From Adiantum capillus-veneris (taxonomy: Eukaryota > Streptophyta > Polypodiopsida > Polypodiales > Pteridaceae): a stretch of DNA of 64,000 bases. Position 1 is the stretch's first letter, and each line of letters opens with the position of its first letter. The notes beneath the pieces are model-generated. The model saw nothing but the letters and a program-made list of their open reading frames with translations. It had not been told where the DNA came from and searched no databases. Shown here piece by piece: positions 52,090 to 63,982 of this stretch. Position numbers and translations under genes: made by a program. The stretch spans positions 87,387,884-87,451,883 of the forward strand of contig CM043944.1 of the NCBI GenBank assembly GCA_014529385.2, in the 5' to 3' direction.

Positions 52090-53192
52090 TGTATATCTTT
52101 TTGGGATTCACTACCTCACCCTAACTACTACCTCTTCTTGTGCAGGTTGATCTCCTCCTCCTCCCTTTCAGTTCTTTCGGATGGTACTCCCTCCTAGCCC
52201 AAACCCCCACCTTCTAAAGATTGTACCCTCTTTTTTTTCCAAGAAAAGCCTCAAATTTTGTTCCTCATAACCTCAAATTTTGTTGTTCCTCAAGATGTAC
52301 AACTTGAACCAATTTTTTGTTGTTCCTCAAGATATTCAACTTGACCTCTATTTGTTTTGCTATAGCACACTCTTTCTCAACGAAAAAGACTCATACTTTG
52401 TTGTTCCTCTAGTTGTACAACTTGATCACTAATTTTTGCTATAACACCTCCCCCCTCGGTTTCTGTGTCTATGAATCCTCTACCACTATTCATTCCTTAC
52501 CCAATTGTTTATTTTGAGAGACACTGTTTGAAATCACACCACCAATTATTAGCCATACCTTTCATTCTTAATTACCTCCATTTGAGTCCAACACTCCACT
52601 ACACCAATTAGTTTGGACCCCCACCCTTTCCTTAAAAACTGTTTTAGCCAAACTGGGCCCTCACCATACTTACTCTTTTCCCTCCCGAGCAATATAACAC
52701 CATCACCCCTTCTAGCCAAACTGGGCCACCATACCCCCACTTTCACCTCCCAAGCAACATAACACCATCACCCTGGTTTTTCCCCCATGTGTACCCCCTA
52801 AAATTCCCTTAGGTGGGTAGTCTCCTCCTTCGTCCCCTTTTTTTTTCTCTCTAAATACCCTTTGGTAAATTATACTTCCCCCACTTTACCTCAATACTAC
52901 ACCCTTCACTCTTGTTTCCTTTAATATTATAGGAAAACTTCCCAACCAATCCCTTTCTAGTACTCTCCTTTTTAAAGTACACTTTCTTTCATGAAAAATC
53001 CCCCCCCCCTCCCCCTCTCTTCCTCTTTTCCCTTTATAAACACCCCTCTCCTCCCCTCTATCAAGTTCTAAAACCTCCACTCCTACAAATTGCCACTGAT
53101 GAGCTCCACAAGGAGTGAAACACGTTTGGTACACCCCACCCCAACTCAATCTCTCTTATCCAAGTGCTTCGCATGCTTGAAATACTACTTGT
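52090..53192 (+). repeat. PLE long repeat (pLTR-like), copy 2
   Basis: This second copy of the 1.1-kb repeat directly follows the RT stop codon. It ends near ...cttgtagacgaaat, where solo LTR 2 resumes, so this is the 3' end of the array. It contains hammerhead-like motif 2. Confidence 0.8.
53089..53133 (+). ncRNA. Hammerhead-ribozyme-like motif 2 (intact core)
   Basis: Core CTGATGA at 53096-53102; stem II gctcc/ggagt (53103-53107 with 53112-53116, last pair G-U); GAAA at 53117-53120; stem III pairs A120-T125 and C121-G124; predicted cleavage after 53126 (GTT site); stem I TGGTA (53127-53131) with TGCCA (53091-53095). It differs from motif 1 at the C3 and stem-II end positions. It fits the minimal type I hammerheads described in Penelope-like elements. 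The GTT triplet is allowed but not the fastest. Confidence 0.75.
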
Positions 53193-53984
53193 AGACGAAA
53201 TATTCTTTTTCACCGAAATATTATGTCCGGACGGCGACCGAAAATTTGTCGAAAAACAACCGGTCGGTTGGCCGGTGGCCGATAGTCAATGGCCGGTGGG
53301 CCGGTGGTCGGAAGTCAATGGCTGGTGGCCGAATTCAAAAGCGGACTTGTCTTTTCAAGGACGGTCACACATGGGCAGGTCGGAGGGTCCGATTTGGACT
53401 TATCTACATAAGGGCGAATGCACATGGCTGTCTCTCATGAGAGAGGGCAACCCTTTTGGCCTATAAAAGGAGGCCATTTCTGCACACATTTCACAGGTAT
53501 GATGTTGATGCAACAAGGTGGGTGTGAGGTGGTGAGAGTGAAGCAAGGCGGGAGCTCCAAAAGGGTATAATCCCTTTGTAACCTACTTCTTGTTTTGAAG
53601 TACTAAAGCCATTGAGTGACTGCTTTCCCGTGGACGTAGCCCACATTGGGTGAACCACGTATATCGTGTGTACTCTCTCTCTACTCTGTAATCTCTTGTG
53701 TGAGAAAATTATCTCTTTCTATTAAGTAATCTACTCAATTATCTACTTCGTTACGCCATTTTTCTTAACACTTTTGGTCTATAAAAAGAGGCCTTTTCTA
53801 TGCAGAAAATGGATAGTGAAGCATAGTGAAGTTGATGTGAGGTGGTGAGAGTGAAGCAAAACGAGAGCTTCAAAAGGGTATAATATCTTTGTAGCTTATT
53901 TCTTGCCACGAAGTACTAAAGCCATTGAATGGTTGTTTTTACGTAGACATAGTTCACATTGGGTGAACCACATATATCATGTGT

Positions 53985-54019
<35 letters not shown>

Positions 54020-54314
54020 TTTATAATTTTTCGTGTGTGAAAATTAACTCTCTCCATTAAGTAATCTACTCAATTATCTACTAAGGTACGTCTTATTTGC
54101 TAACAATAGTCACATGCATTTGAAGCAAGGAAACATAATTTCTAAGGTGAGATTTCACCGAATTAACCACATCTATGTCTTGAGAACTGAGCATTTCCAA
54201 TTTGCCTGTCCGGGCGCTCCAATGTGAAAGCTGCCGAGCATTTGGGTTTTATTGTGCGTCTTTGGATTTCGGCATATCTTCCCGAAGCTGATCGACTCTT
54301 CCGAGGCGGCGAAG

Positions 54315-54986
54315 ATGGTAAGCTTTCCTTCCCCTCGCATGACAGAGTACGTAGGAATGTGTCTATGTCTTCGTCTTGTCCATGGAAAGCTTTGAACGAT
54401 CTCCATGGGCTCTGCTAGGGTTTATGACTTTGGGCGACAGGTTAGCTTTGTAAAAGGGGGCTTTGCCCCTCATCACCGCCGTCGGCCCTGTCCCTACGCA
54501 CAAGCTCCTCCCATTTGGTTAATCTGTATGTTTTGTTGCTGTATACCTATCATTCAAACCAGGCCTGACTTGTGCTTGTCTGTTGATTAGCCTTCTCACA
54601 AGACGTTCATCATCAAGAAGAAGCTTGCGAAGAAGCAGAGACAGAACCGGCCGATTCCGCATTGGATCCGCATGCGGACGGACAACACTATTAGGTGCAC
54701 ACAAAAGCTGCCTTTTTTTGCCCTTAACGTGTAGTTAGTTGGCATGTTGTTGTGTTAAACCATGAATTCCTGAATGCTATCAATTGTTTTGTGGCTGGAT
54801 TTGAACTTTATGAGAGGGATCCTTTGATTTAATTATGTATTTTGTTGATTGAGTACAAGCATCTTACGGTTTTCTGAATGCTCGCTATGGGATACATGGT
54901 GTTGGGAAGTTAGTGTTTTTTCTTTTTATACTTGCAGGTACAATGCTAAGCGGAGGCATTGGCGCAGAACCAAGCTTGGTCTGTAG
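54315..54986 (+). CDS. RPL39: 60S ribosomal protein eL39 (three exons)
   Basis: Exons: ATG alone at 54315-54317, 54591-54694 and 54938-54986. The introns are GT-AG (54318-54590 and 54695-54937). The joined 51-residue protein begins P-S-H-K-T-F and contains [24 protein letters not shown] and a final T-K-L-G-L, matching eukaryotic eL39, a small basic protein of the large-subunit exit tunnel. An intron directly after the start codon separates promoter and 5' leader from the body. No disabling change is seen. The solo-LTR complex ends at 54110, only ~205 bases upstream of the ATG. Confidence 0.95.
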
Positions 54987-56300
54987 ACATTGACTTTTGA
55001 TGGCAACACAAGCTGTCAAGTAGAAGATATCGTTTAGAAGAATGAGTAGCTATACCTGGGGATGCTATTCTGTATTCTTTGCCGGCTTCTTGCTGATGAC
55101 AATTGACAACTCGGGTGATTTTTAGTATTCACCTCATTTCAATTTTGCTGTCTGAAGGCATTTGAAGGGTTAAAAGGTGTTTTTTTTTTTTCAGCATAGT
55201 TTGCTGATGAATGAAGTTTTGCCAATGATGAATTGGTTTATATTTTCCTTTTGTGCAATGTTTTTTGCTCTGAATTGGCGAATTTATCTCTTATCTTATT
55301 TATTTAGACAAGGAGGTCTCTGTTTTAGAGAGGGTAGGTGCTGATTAACAAGCATGTAAAGCTTTCTTGCTGATACAACATGGCTATTAATACACAAGGA
55401 GCTGACCTGATTGGGGCATGGAGCAATTTTTGGGTGAGGGTGTGGTGTGATTTTGCTTTGAAATGAAGCACAAAAGGTGGGATCATCACTTCTACGGGCT
55501 TTTCCCTGGAGTTCTTGTGCCTTCTTTGGAGCCCTTTGTCCAAAATGTTGTGAATAATATGATGATTCTGGTAATATTTCAGTCGCGGGGACATGCATCA
55601 TATCGGCCGTAAAAGAAACTTATCTTTGGTGGTACTAGTTTTTTTGTTCGGGAATGAATTTGGGAATGAATTTGAGTCGCGTGCTCCTTTTGGATCAAGA
55701 TAATACAACAGATGGGTTCTGTATTTTAGTTGCTAGCTAGGGACATTTTTGTTTTCCTTTAAGCTGCCTATCATGTGCCCTATGTCATGAATGACTAGTG
55801 AAAACAAAAGTTTCTAAGACAGTCTGCATGGAGATGGCTAGAATCCAGTTTTTATGTATTGAAGAGGGTTTCGAGTTGGAATTGAATTCAAGTAGGTGCG
55901 AGTATATCACGGTGTTTTTGATTGTCTAAGTGCATATCCATGAATGTGAGATGGGAGAGTTGCGAGAATTTGAATATTTGTGAAAACTGTATGTTTGTGT
56001 GGTCTGAAGGGAAGTAGGATAAGCCAACCCAAGAGAATTTTTTGATATATTGTGGATTTGTAGAAAGCAAAGATGGTGCTTTGGTAAGAGTACTAGCTCT
56101 CTTTGACCTATGTAAATATTCAGTGTTAGTCGTACAACATTTGACAGATCTATTTATGACTCGGGGGTCCTTGTAAGAAAGGACAATGCAAGACCATCAC
56201 TCTTATCTCTAATAGAAATGTAGTGCTAAAAACTCCCTCTCAAGAAACCTGAGCTTTCTAGGCTTTAAAGCACCAGTTGAAACGAAAAAGGGAATGGTGC
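54987..56300 (+). other. 3' flank of the eL39 gene
   Basis: It holds the presumed 3' untranslated region followed by non-coding sequence. T-rich runs are near 55180. No second gene is supported; minus-strand frames at 55.3-55.6 kb lack recognisable features. Confidence 0.4.
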
Positions 56301-56355
56301 ATGGTGTGAGAAAATGGAAGGGTGAGAGAAAGGTCGCAGCGTGGCTTGGCATGCC

Positions 56356-56401
<46 letters not shown>

Positions 56402-56457
56402 AGCCTTGCGAGGTAGCTCGAGAGCCCTATCTCTCTCCCTAGTGCTGTGCTACAAGC

Positions 56458-56488
<31 letters not shown>

Positions 56489-57060
56489 CCCCCCCCCCCC
56501 CCCCCCGGTTGCCATGGAGGTAAAAGGGCGAGGCCAGGGTGGGAAGGAAGATTTAAACAAAGGAGGCTGCGCTTGCAAGTGTGCTGCAGAGGTGAGAACC
56601 CACAGGCACTGCAGAGTTCAGGCCTGGCAGAGCGTTTGCAAGGCATCTAGCAGGCGAGAGGCGCAGAGGGCAGTGGCGCGTAGGTGGGCAGCCGCAGATG
56701 CGCAGAGCGTAGTGACTCAGAGGGCAGGGCCCCTTCTGTTGCAATTTTTGAGCTTTAGGCCGAGCGTCGCCGAGGGAATCTCCTCACGTAAAAGTGGTTT
56801 TATTTAAAGAACACCCAGGAAGAAAGTAGAAAGAGTAGAGGGAAGTTTAATTTGGTGAGGTGAGGTTATTTATTGCTCACAAGGGGCCCAACAGCTTTGG
56901 CTGGATTTTGATGCAGAAGGGACGTTTGACAAAGAATATATTCTTTTTGTCATACCAAAATTAGATGATTTTGTGTTTATGTATTAATTTTGATTTTTTC
57001 AATGTCGAAGGGGACATGATTTGGGGAAAGAGGACTTACTTATGAATTAGAGAAGCACGC
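56301..57060. other. Non-coding stretch with (CT)n and poly-C microsatellites
   Basis: (CT)n at 56359-56397 and 56457-56485, followed by about 21 C at 56486-56506. The long frame crossing it is driven by the repeats. Nothing else is recognised. Confidence 0.6.
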
Positions 57061-57590
57061 TCTTGCATACAAAAAAAAAGAGTTTCATTTGGGTTTTTGG
57101 AGGAATTTCAAGATGTTTACACCTAGAGGTGACAACTCAAGTTGGGTTTGACCCGAAACAACCGCCCCCTTCAACTAAACTTGGCGATGTACATTTTTTC
57201 ATCTCTTGGGATCTCTTGGATACATCGTGGTGGTTCTCATTGGATTTCACACATCATGGCTCCCTAGGATACACCTAGGATACATCGTGGTGATTCTCGA
57301 AGGACTCAACAAGTCATTGTTTCTTGGATTCATCCATCACACAAATAGACCAATGAAGAAAATAGGGAAGGTCCTTTGGCTTTCTTTTTCTTTGCTAGGG
57401 TAGTGTCAAGTCCCATTTACAACTTGCGTAGAAGTTTGGTAAACATAAAAACACATATTTTAGGGCAATATTGTGGTGTACATCTCTAATGCTTTATGAA
57501 GACATAATCAACAAAGGTATCTCTTGATTCTATGAAACATGAATAAAATTTATTGTTTATGAACCACTTTTGCATATAACTTCCTTCATT
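57061..57590 (+). repeat. Repeat block, partly duplicated at 58.3 kb
   Basis: The motif agagtttcatttgggttttt and its surroundings (57080-57130) recur at 58287-58355. A tandem unit ggatacatcgtggtg occurs at ~57218 and ~57278. Confidence 0.5.
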
Positions 57591-58025
57591 GACCTCCTCT
57601 AGTAGTGTGGTCCGGAGTTACCAAAGCGATGGATGGTGGCATTTTGAGGTGCATCGAGAATTGTAGTTCGAGGTGCATTGTTGGTGAGGGCATTTCAATA
57701 TACTTGCTGGCTTTGTTGCAGGAGCTTGAAATGATGTGGTGTTGGGAAGTGTTATCAGTTGTGACATTGCTTTCCATTCTAGGTGGCGTTTTGAGGTGTT
57801 TGTTGATGTGCGGGGATGGCACTAAGCTAGTAGCGACAAGTGGGACAAGTAGCTATGGGTGTGTTTTGAATACTAAACCAAGCGCTAGGCAGGGCACGTA
57901 GCAATGCATGCTTTTTGAGATGCCTAGGGAAAATGGGGTAGAATTGTAGCCGATGGTTGCAGCGCAGTGAGGACCACCTATGGAGGTATATTGAGATGCA
58001 CCTTGCAGATGCTCATAGGAGGACG

Positions 58026-58096
<71 letters not shown>

Positions 58097-58260
58097 AACA
58101 TAAAAAAGTTCTTGAGAGCTCTCTATACAACAAGTTTTAAGAGTGTTGTCTTTGGTAGCGTGTTGAGATGCAATGCCGACGTCTTCTCCACCATGGCTTT
58201 GATACCAGTTGTGGGGAAGGAGATGGCTTCCCTTATGGACATGGTGACACAATAGGCAAG
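57591..58260 (-). mobile_element. Copia leader and primer-binding-site remnant
   Basis: On the minus strand TGGTATCAAAGCCATG appears at about 58190-58207, next to a TGTGGGGAAGG sequence that would be the LTR edge (58211). To the left lies untranslated leader-like DNA with (CT)n at 58027-58076 and (TA)n to 58096. No coding part of this element is present in the window. Confidence 0.5.
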
Positions 58261-58360
58261 TAGAGATGCATACATTTGCACACAACAAAAGAAAAAGAGT
58301 TTCATTTGGGTTTTTGGTGGCCTTATAGGAGGGCATTACAAGATGTTCATACCTAGAGCA

Positions 58361-60672
58361 CTCCCTTAAGAGTATTTTGTTTCATCTACATGCTATGACG
58401 AAGGATTCCTCTTATCTTCGTTGTTGATTTTTTATGGTTCTTTTGATTGAAAATTCTCTCTATGATGTACATGATGCTAGTTGGCATGTTAAAATCACTA
58501 CCACAGTATTGCACGATTTAAATGTTGCTACTTGCTACTTGCAAAAAGCTACCGAGTTTGGTGTAATGCATTGTGCGGCAATAGACAACAATCCTCAACT
58601 CTTCTTTTTACACAATAAAAATATAGCAAGTAAAGGTCTGCCATCATGAAATTGTGAATCCAATAAAAGTACTCGACCCAACTCTATTAGCATTTTTCGT
58701 TCCTATGAGCATGTAAATTGATCACCTTGGACCAAGCTTGCCTTGTGGGCTTTATAAAAAACTTTTCTTGGGAAGCTTATCTTTTTAGTGCTAAGTTTTA
58801 CCTTTGTTGTAGCTTAAGGTTTCATTGTTGTATCTTGGACCTTGTTTCTTGTGCTTTCGTTTGTTGAAGCAATTTTGTCATAGCGTATGTGTCCCCCCAC
58901 ATTATATGCAAGACCTGCGATTGTAATATTCTTTATTGAGATGATTGGTCTTAGAAAATCTTGGAATTTTACTCCTTGTTGAAGGAGAGGTTGCCAATGA
59001 CATGCTGCCTCTGGTTGATGTAGATCCTTATTCCTTTTTCTTTAGCTTTTTCCTCCTCTTGTAGGGGGTTGATGTAGATCCTTGCTCCTCCTCCTTTAGT
59101 TTTCTCCTCCTCTTGAAGGGAGTTGATGGCTTCTTCTAACAACTAACATAGATCCTTCTCTAGTTTGAGAATGGATACCATCTGACCATCCTCTTCACGT
59201 ATAAGTTTCAATGATAGAATGAGTTTATCTTCTTCATCTACTTTGGCACCATAGGCTACTGAGATGGACTCTTAAAGAATATTGCGGGATGAGAAAGTTA
59301 ATCCCCAACGTAGAAGTGGGTTACTTAGAGCTGAGAAACACTTTCTTTTGTTGAGATTGAGGATCAATTAGGTGTTGATACAATTAAAGCAAGTGGCATC
59401 TCAATTTCAAATTTAGCTACCGTTTTGTGAGCATTTAGTTAAACATTAGTAAAGTCCTTAAAGCTTAATTCAAACCTTTTGGTTGATTGAGAGGAAAAGG
59501 GGTGCTACAAGCTAAGAAAAGGAAGTTGCTATTGATTTTTCTTTCAAGGAGAAATGTAAAGTGACTACCTAAAGTTTTCTTTCCCATATCCAAGCTTTTG
59601 ACCTTGGTATTGCCATGAATCCTACTAAGAGAGGTATCTATCATCTCCATGTTGGGTTGGAAGATAAATATTGTTCCCTTGGAAATAGAAATTTGGTTTT
59701 CAAAACTCTTTCTGCCATTCAAGCAATGAGATCAATAGGCAAGGAATCAATGAGATCTTGTATTGAAGAAACTTCTTATGCCATTCAAGCAATGAGATCA
59801 GAGGGAAAGAATCTCATTGACTCATAGACATGTGGTAGACTCTATCCCATAGATACCATTACCAAAAGAACCCCTCCATTATTCAACTATTCTTCATTGA
59901 TGAGGCTTGTAGTAGATGGCATTAAAGAGTTATTAAGCTGAACTCAAAACTTTGTAGCAAAGAGAGACATTCTTAATCTAGAAAACCATTTGCTGCAACA
60001 GTTTAAGGATTCTCTCAAGCATCATCTTAAAAAAAGCAAGGAGAAGATGAATAATTTGCAATCAATATTGAATACACCCAAGAAAAAGAAGGACTTGGGA
60101 TTAAACAAAGACAAGATAAGCTGAAGAATATTGAGAATCTCAGTTGACAAGGTGAAGGCTGCAACATAAGAATTAAATCAGTGATGTAAAACATGTTTAT
60201 TTTTCTTTTTTGATACCTTCAATTTCTTTCTTTACTTAAAGAAACTCGTGCTATAATCTTTGTATGTGTTCACTTAAGGTCCTCACTTCAACAAGGATTG
60301 TTCATAAGGAAACATGAAAGTAGATCATATCATTTTGTGAAGTGATTCCACGTGTTCTGTTGGAACTTGTTAATAGATGAGAGAAAGTTCAAGAAGGCTA
60401 GGAAGAAATGCATTAATAGATTCTTGCAGAGTTCTACCTTAAATAAAGATGATGTTCAAGGGACTATGGACAAAGTTGAAATCAGTAGGGCACGTTATTG
60501 ATAGCTACTCAAGATCATGAATAGGAACTTGGGGATCGATATCGAGGAAGCTTTTTGAGCGAGCGACAAAGAGAGATTTTTCCAAATATTCCCTGGATGA
60601 CATATTTTAGTGAAAAAGCTCGCTCACAGAGTGATAGGAGTCATTATAGCGAGATTTTTGAAGAGAGCCTTT

Positions 60673-60716
<44 letters not shown>

Positions 60717-60965
60717 TATATCTTTTTTTGTCCTTGTCTCTCCCTCTCTCTTTATCTCATTGTCTACATCTTTAGCTACTTATCTCTTTCTCGCATTATC
60801 AATATATTCCAATATTCCATCCCATCTTCTTGCCTCTATTTCTCCCCTTTACTATGTAACAAAGCATATTTCTTTCTCTCTCCCCCCTCACTCTCTCTCT
60901 CTCTAACCATGTCGTTCTATCTTCATATACATAGCGCACTTTATCACCCCCTCTATGTCCCTGTA

Positions 60966-61010
<45 letters not shown>

Positions 61011-61340
61011 CTCCCCTTCCCCCCCTTAGGATGAGGGAGAGGGAGGGAGGGGGAGAAACCATCCAAGCATTTGAAAAGGTCATTTTGATGCCTCGTATTG
61101 GACAACAAATCGAAGCACAATCAATTGAACATTGACACATAAAGATGATGAATGCAAACAACATGTCTCAATTATCCAATGCAATAATGTTACAAGATAA
61201 AATCATAGAACATGGACTGACGGTATCTGGGATACAAGAGCTAATGGCAGCACGCAATACTCGACTACCCTGTTTAACGACACATGAACACTCGTAGAAA
61301 ATCCTCATTGGTGAGCTTGCTCTGATGGATAAATATGTTA
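58361..61340. other. Non-coding intergenic stretch
   Basis: No convincing gene. Tandem duplications: ~59-base unit at 59017-59130 and ~66-base unit at 59714-59800. Microsatellites: (CA)n at 60676-60712, (CT)n at 60968-61006. The 159-codon frame at 60555-61034 is low-complexity. Confidence 0.5.
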
Positions 61341-61349
61341 TGATTCACA

Positions 61350-63982
61350 TCAAGGCCAAAGTAGTGAAGGAAGAGAAAGTAAATGTACCTGCAAGCCATG
61401 TAGGGTTTGTTCTATGCTATGCAATCTGTGAAGTCTCCACATGTACAAATGGGATTGTTTGCGATGAACGTCATAAGACTCGCCTTGAACTTGCGAGGTA
61501 GAGGTTTGCACCACATATTTCTTGTGTAAACTAGGCTTAATAACAATGTGACCCACTATCTTAGCCTCCAATGCAACTACCGAGTCTACTCACTTCGTGT
61601 AGCAACCGACACTCCTGGTTGAAAATGCACTTGTACCGTTTCTGTTGTTGTACACTTCTTGATTGTGTATCTAGCAGCCTCCAAATTCATAAATGGTATG
61701 GTAGTCAAATTGGTCCCTTTCTCGACGAGCCATATGGAGGGCACTCTGGCTGGACAGAGTGATTGCGTTGCAAATGTGCAAGTGTGATCAACACTATCAT
61801 TGCAAAACATATAATCCCTCAAAATGAGGGACCTTCTATACCTTTACCTTTGTTTTTGATGTTCTTTTTGCACTTTCCCCCTTGTGTGCCCAACCATCCT
61901 TGGCATTGCATCCTGCTTCCTTCCGGGATCCGACGAATTGCCCACATTTTCTTATGTATTTTAGACTCCTCTACCACCACACCCTCTTCACTTTCATTGC
62001 AGTGGCAGATATTCATTCCGCCTATCGCTTGTACACCTCTTTGATTCCTTGAAACATTCTGTGTAAGATACTCTGGACGATGCGAAGCATTTTCTTCCGC
62101 ATAGCTTACATGGCCTGTTTGTTTTCTCTTCCTACAAATTGTGACATTATCTCCTTCAACAACTGGATGTTGATATAGAGGACTTCCCCTGAGATTTTTG
62201 GCCACCTCTCTTGCAACAACTGCCTGCATGGAGGCTCTACCTTGCTTTGCCCAATGAGCCAACTTTTTTGCGGAGGGTCCATCTCCATGATATCTGCCCT
62301 CCACAAATTCTAGTATCTTCACACTCTGAAGCAAGGAATTGGACAAGTTGGACACACATGCGTCATACAAGCTAATCATCTCCTTATGGCCCTCACCTAC
62401 CAACCAGCTTACATTCTTGGTTTCTGCCAGGTTCATTGTGGGAACGAACGACAAATCATCAACTTCCTGCATAAAAGTTTTTTGTGAATGTATCTGGCAC
62501 TTTTTACCCCCACAAAGTATTTTCTCCAATGAGGGTACCGCACATGCCACCAAATAAATCTGCAATAAATTTGAGTCATCCACTTTGCCCAAGGTCCACC
62601 AAGCTTGTATAGAGTTGTGGCTTCATCTTCACTTCGTGCACAACGCCATAGTTCACAAAGATGCTTTGCACCCATCTTGGAAATTCTTGAGCACATATTG
62701 GCTCGTGTGGATTTGGAGGCTCTGATCCCAATGAAACAAAAAATAATGCTCTCTACCTTCCATTTTGTTGTCAGGCCCACCATTAAACAATGTGCGTTCT
62801 GCTCTCTAGTTTGCTGCTACCTCATCAACCATGAATCCTTTGAAATCTGCTAGCAGATGTCCATTGTCAAGGAGCATTGCACTCATCATTTCCAGAGACA
62901 TGATCTACGCTTGGGTATCTTTTTCTTTCATCTCACATATAGCAAAGGTTTGCATTTCTTGAATCCTGTGAAATTTGTATGAAAACCCTATAAATGATGC
63001 AAATAGACAAAAAAAGGTAATTCTTTTGCATAATGGCTACTTACACAAGATTGTAAACATGTGCAGCCATTGTTGTCCATCCCACGACCCTGCGAACGTG
63101 GTCCAAGAAAACCAAAATTTGTATAACCCTATACATGATGCAGACAAAAAAAAAGGCAAGTCTTTTGCATAATGGCTACTTACACAAGATCATAAACATG
63201 TGCGGCCATTGTTTTCCATCCACGACCTTGCGAACATGGTCAAAGCAAACCCAACTTCGTCGTAGGTCTCTAGTACCATCTTGTCACATTCTATTTTAAC
63301 AAGCTCGACACCTAAATCTGGCCCAGTGGTTGACATCTTGAACACGTGGCATCTTCTCCCTACACCTTTGCATTACCCAGGGAACAAACATACCATGGAA
63401 ATACCTATACCCACATGTGTTCTTTAGCCAAGGCAACTGAGACTCTATCCCCACTCCAAGTCTAGCAGCACTAGCTTCTTTCATCATATGCTTGAATATG
63501 AAATGAGAAATCAAGAAGGGAACATAATATACCAAGAACATTGAGTGGTTTCTCATGAAAATTGTAATTATACCTTTGCGTATGGACAAATGGTCGCATC
63601 TCCTCCAAGATCGAGAGGAGTTTGTTGTTGTTCAATTGTTCTCCGTTCTCTCAAACCACTGCTCCCATAACCATTTGTTTAGCAATATTCAGCTGCAAAT
63701 GTCTTGGTCCATTAGTAGAAACTTCGGTGACTACACGAGAAACTAGCTCTCTTGTACGATGGATAGAAGATCTCAAGACACCTCTAGCTACCGGGTGGCT
63801 GTGGTTTCTAGGTGGATGGATAGACGTGTCCAAAGTTGTTGTCTGCAAGTAGATAATAAACAGTGCAAGGGCACTCTTGAAGCAGAACCATACTTTTTCC
63901 ACAATGGATGCATTTTAGGATTCTGTTTGTTGAGCTCAGCATGCCCAACAAAGAAATTGATGTTACCAATTTGCTTGTCCAA
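61350..63982 (-). pseudogene. Decayed unidentified gene, several exon-like pieces
   Basis: The longest frame is 62592-61819 (257 codons; G-K-V-D-D-S-N-L-L-Q-I-Y at the start, a basic K-C-K-K-N-I-K-N-K-G-K-G tail). Other pieces in the same orientation lie at 62783-62433, 63589-63296 and 63982-63788. I recognise no family; a transposase-derived gene is possible but not shown. Two direct repeats at 62975-63114 and 63115-63250 each encode a version of G-x-Q-W-x-H-M-F followed by a consensus splice donor (minus strand tgtgtaagtag), which suggests a duplicated exon. Frameshifts suggest decay, though introns could explain some. Confidence 0.35.

Larger units (their letters stand above)
41750..53770. 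mobile_element. Solo LTR 2 nested in LTR 1, itself split by the Penelope-like array
   Basis: It belongs to the same family as LTR 1, with perfect inverted ends TGTTAAG (41750) and CTTAACA (53770) and a CTTTT duplication at 41745-41749 and 53771-53775. Its left ~150 bases (to ~41899) and right ~575 bases (from ~53193) flank the array; about 18 bases present in LTR 1 at the junction are missing. A ctataaaagg TATA box lies at 53461. Confidence 0.85.
41369..54110. mobile_element. Solo LTR 1 (split) with 5-bp target-site duplication
   Basis: The outer LTR begins TGTTAAG at 41374 and ends ...TGCTAACA at 54105, flanked by ATAGT on both sides (41369-41373 and 54106-54110). It is split by LTR 2 at 41749/53776, so its own sequence is about 376 + 330 bases. 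No internal retrotransposon region belongs to it, so it is a solo LTR left by recombination. The right part has tctataaaaag (~53781) and a transcript-end-like region with the attgggtgaaccac motif. Confidence 0.85.

Noticed and set aside
52087-53192. GIY-YIG endonuclease downstream of the PLE RT
   Set aside because: No frame of useful length and no G-I-Y or Y-I-G pattern in the region; the part before RT also lacks it.
41369-54110. Telomeric repeats next to the PLE copies
   Set aside because: I looked for TTTAGGG-type repeats at the PLE ends, as reported for endonuclease-deficient PLEs elsewhere, and saw none; the array sits inside an LTR.
56209-56807. Overlapping 145- and 161-codon frames
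   Set aside because: Both are driven by CT and C runs; composition is arbitrary and strands overlap.
60555-61034. 159-codon frame with His/Thr and Ser/Leu runs
   Set aside because: Spans (CA)n and (CT)n repeats; no conserved segment.
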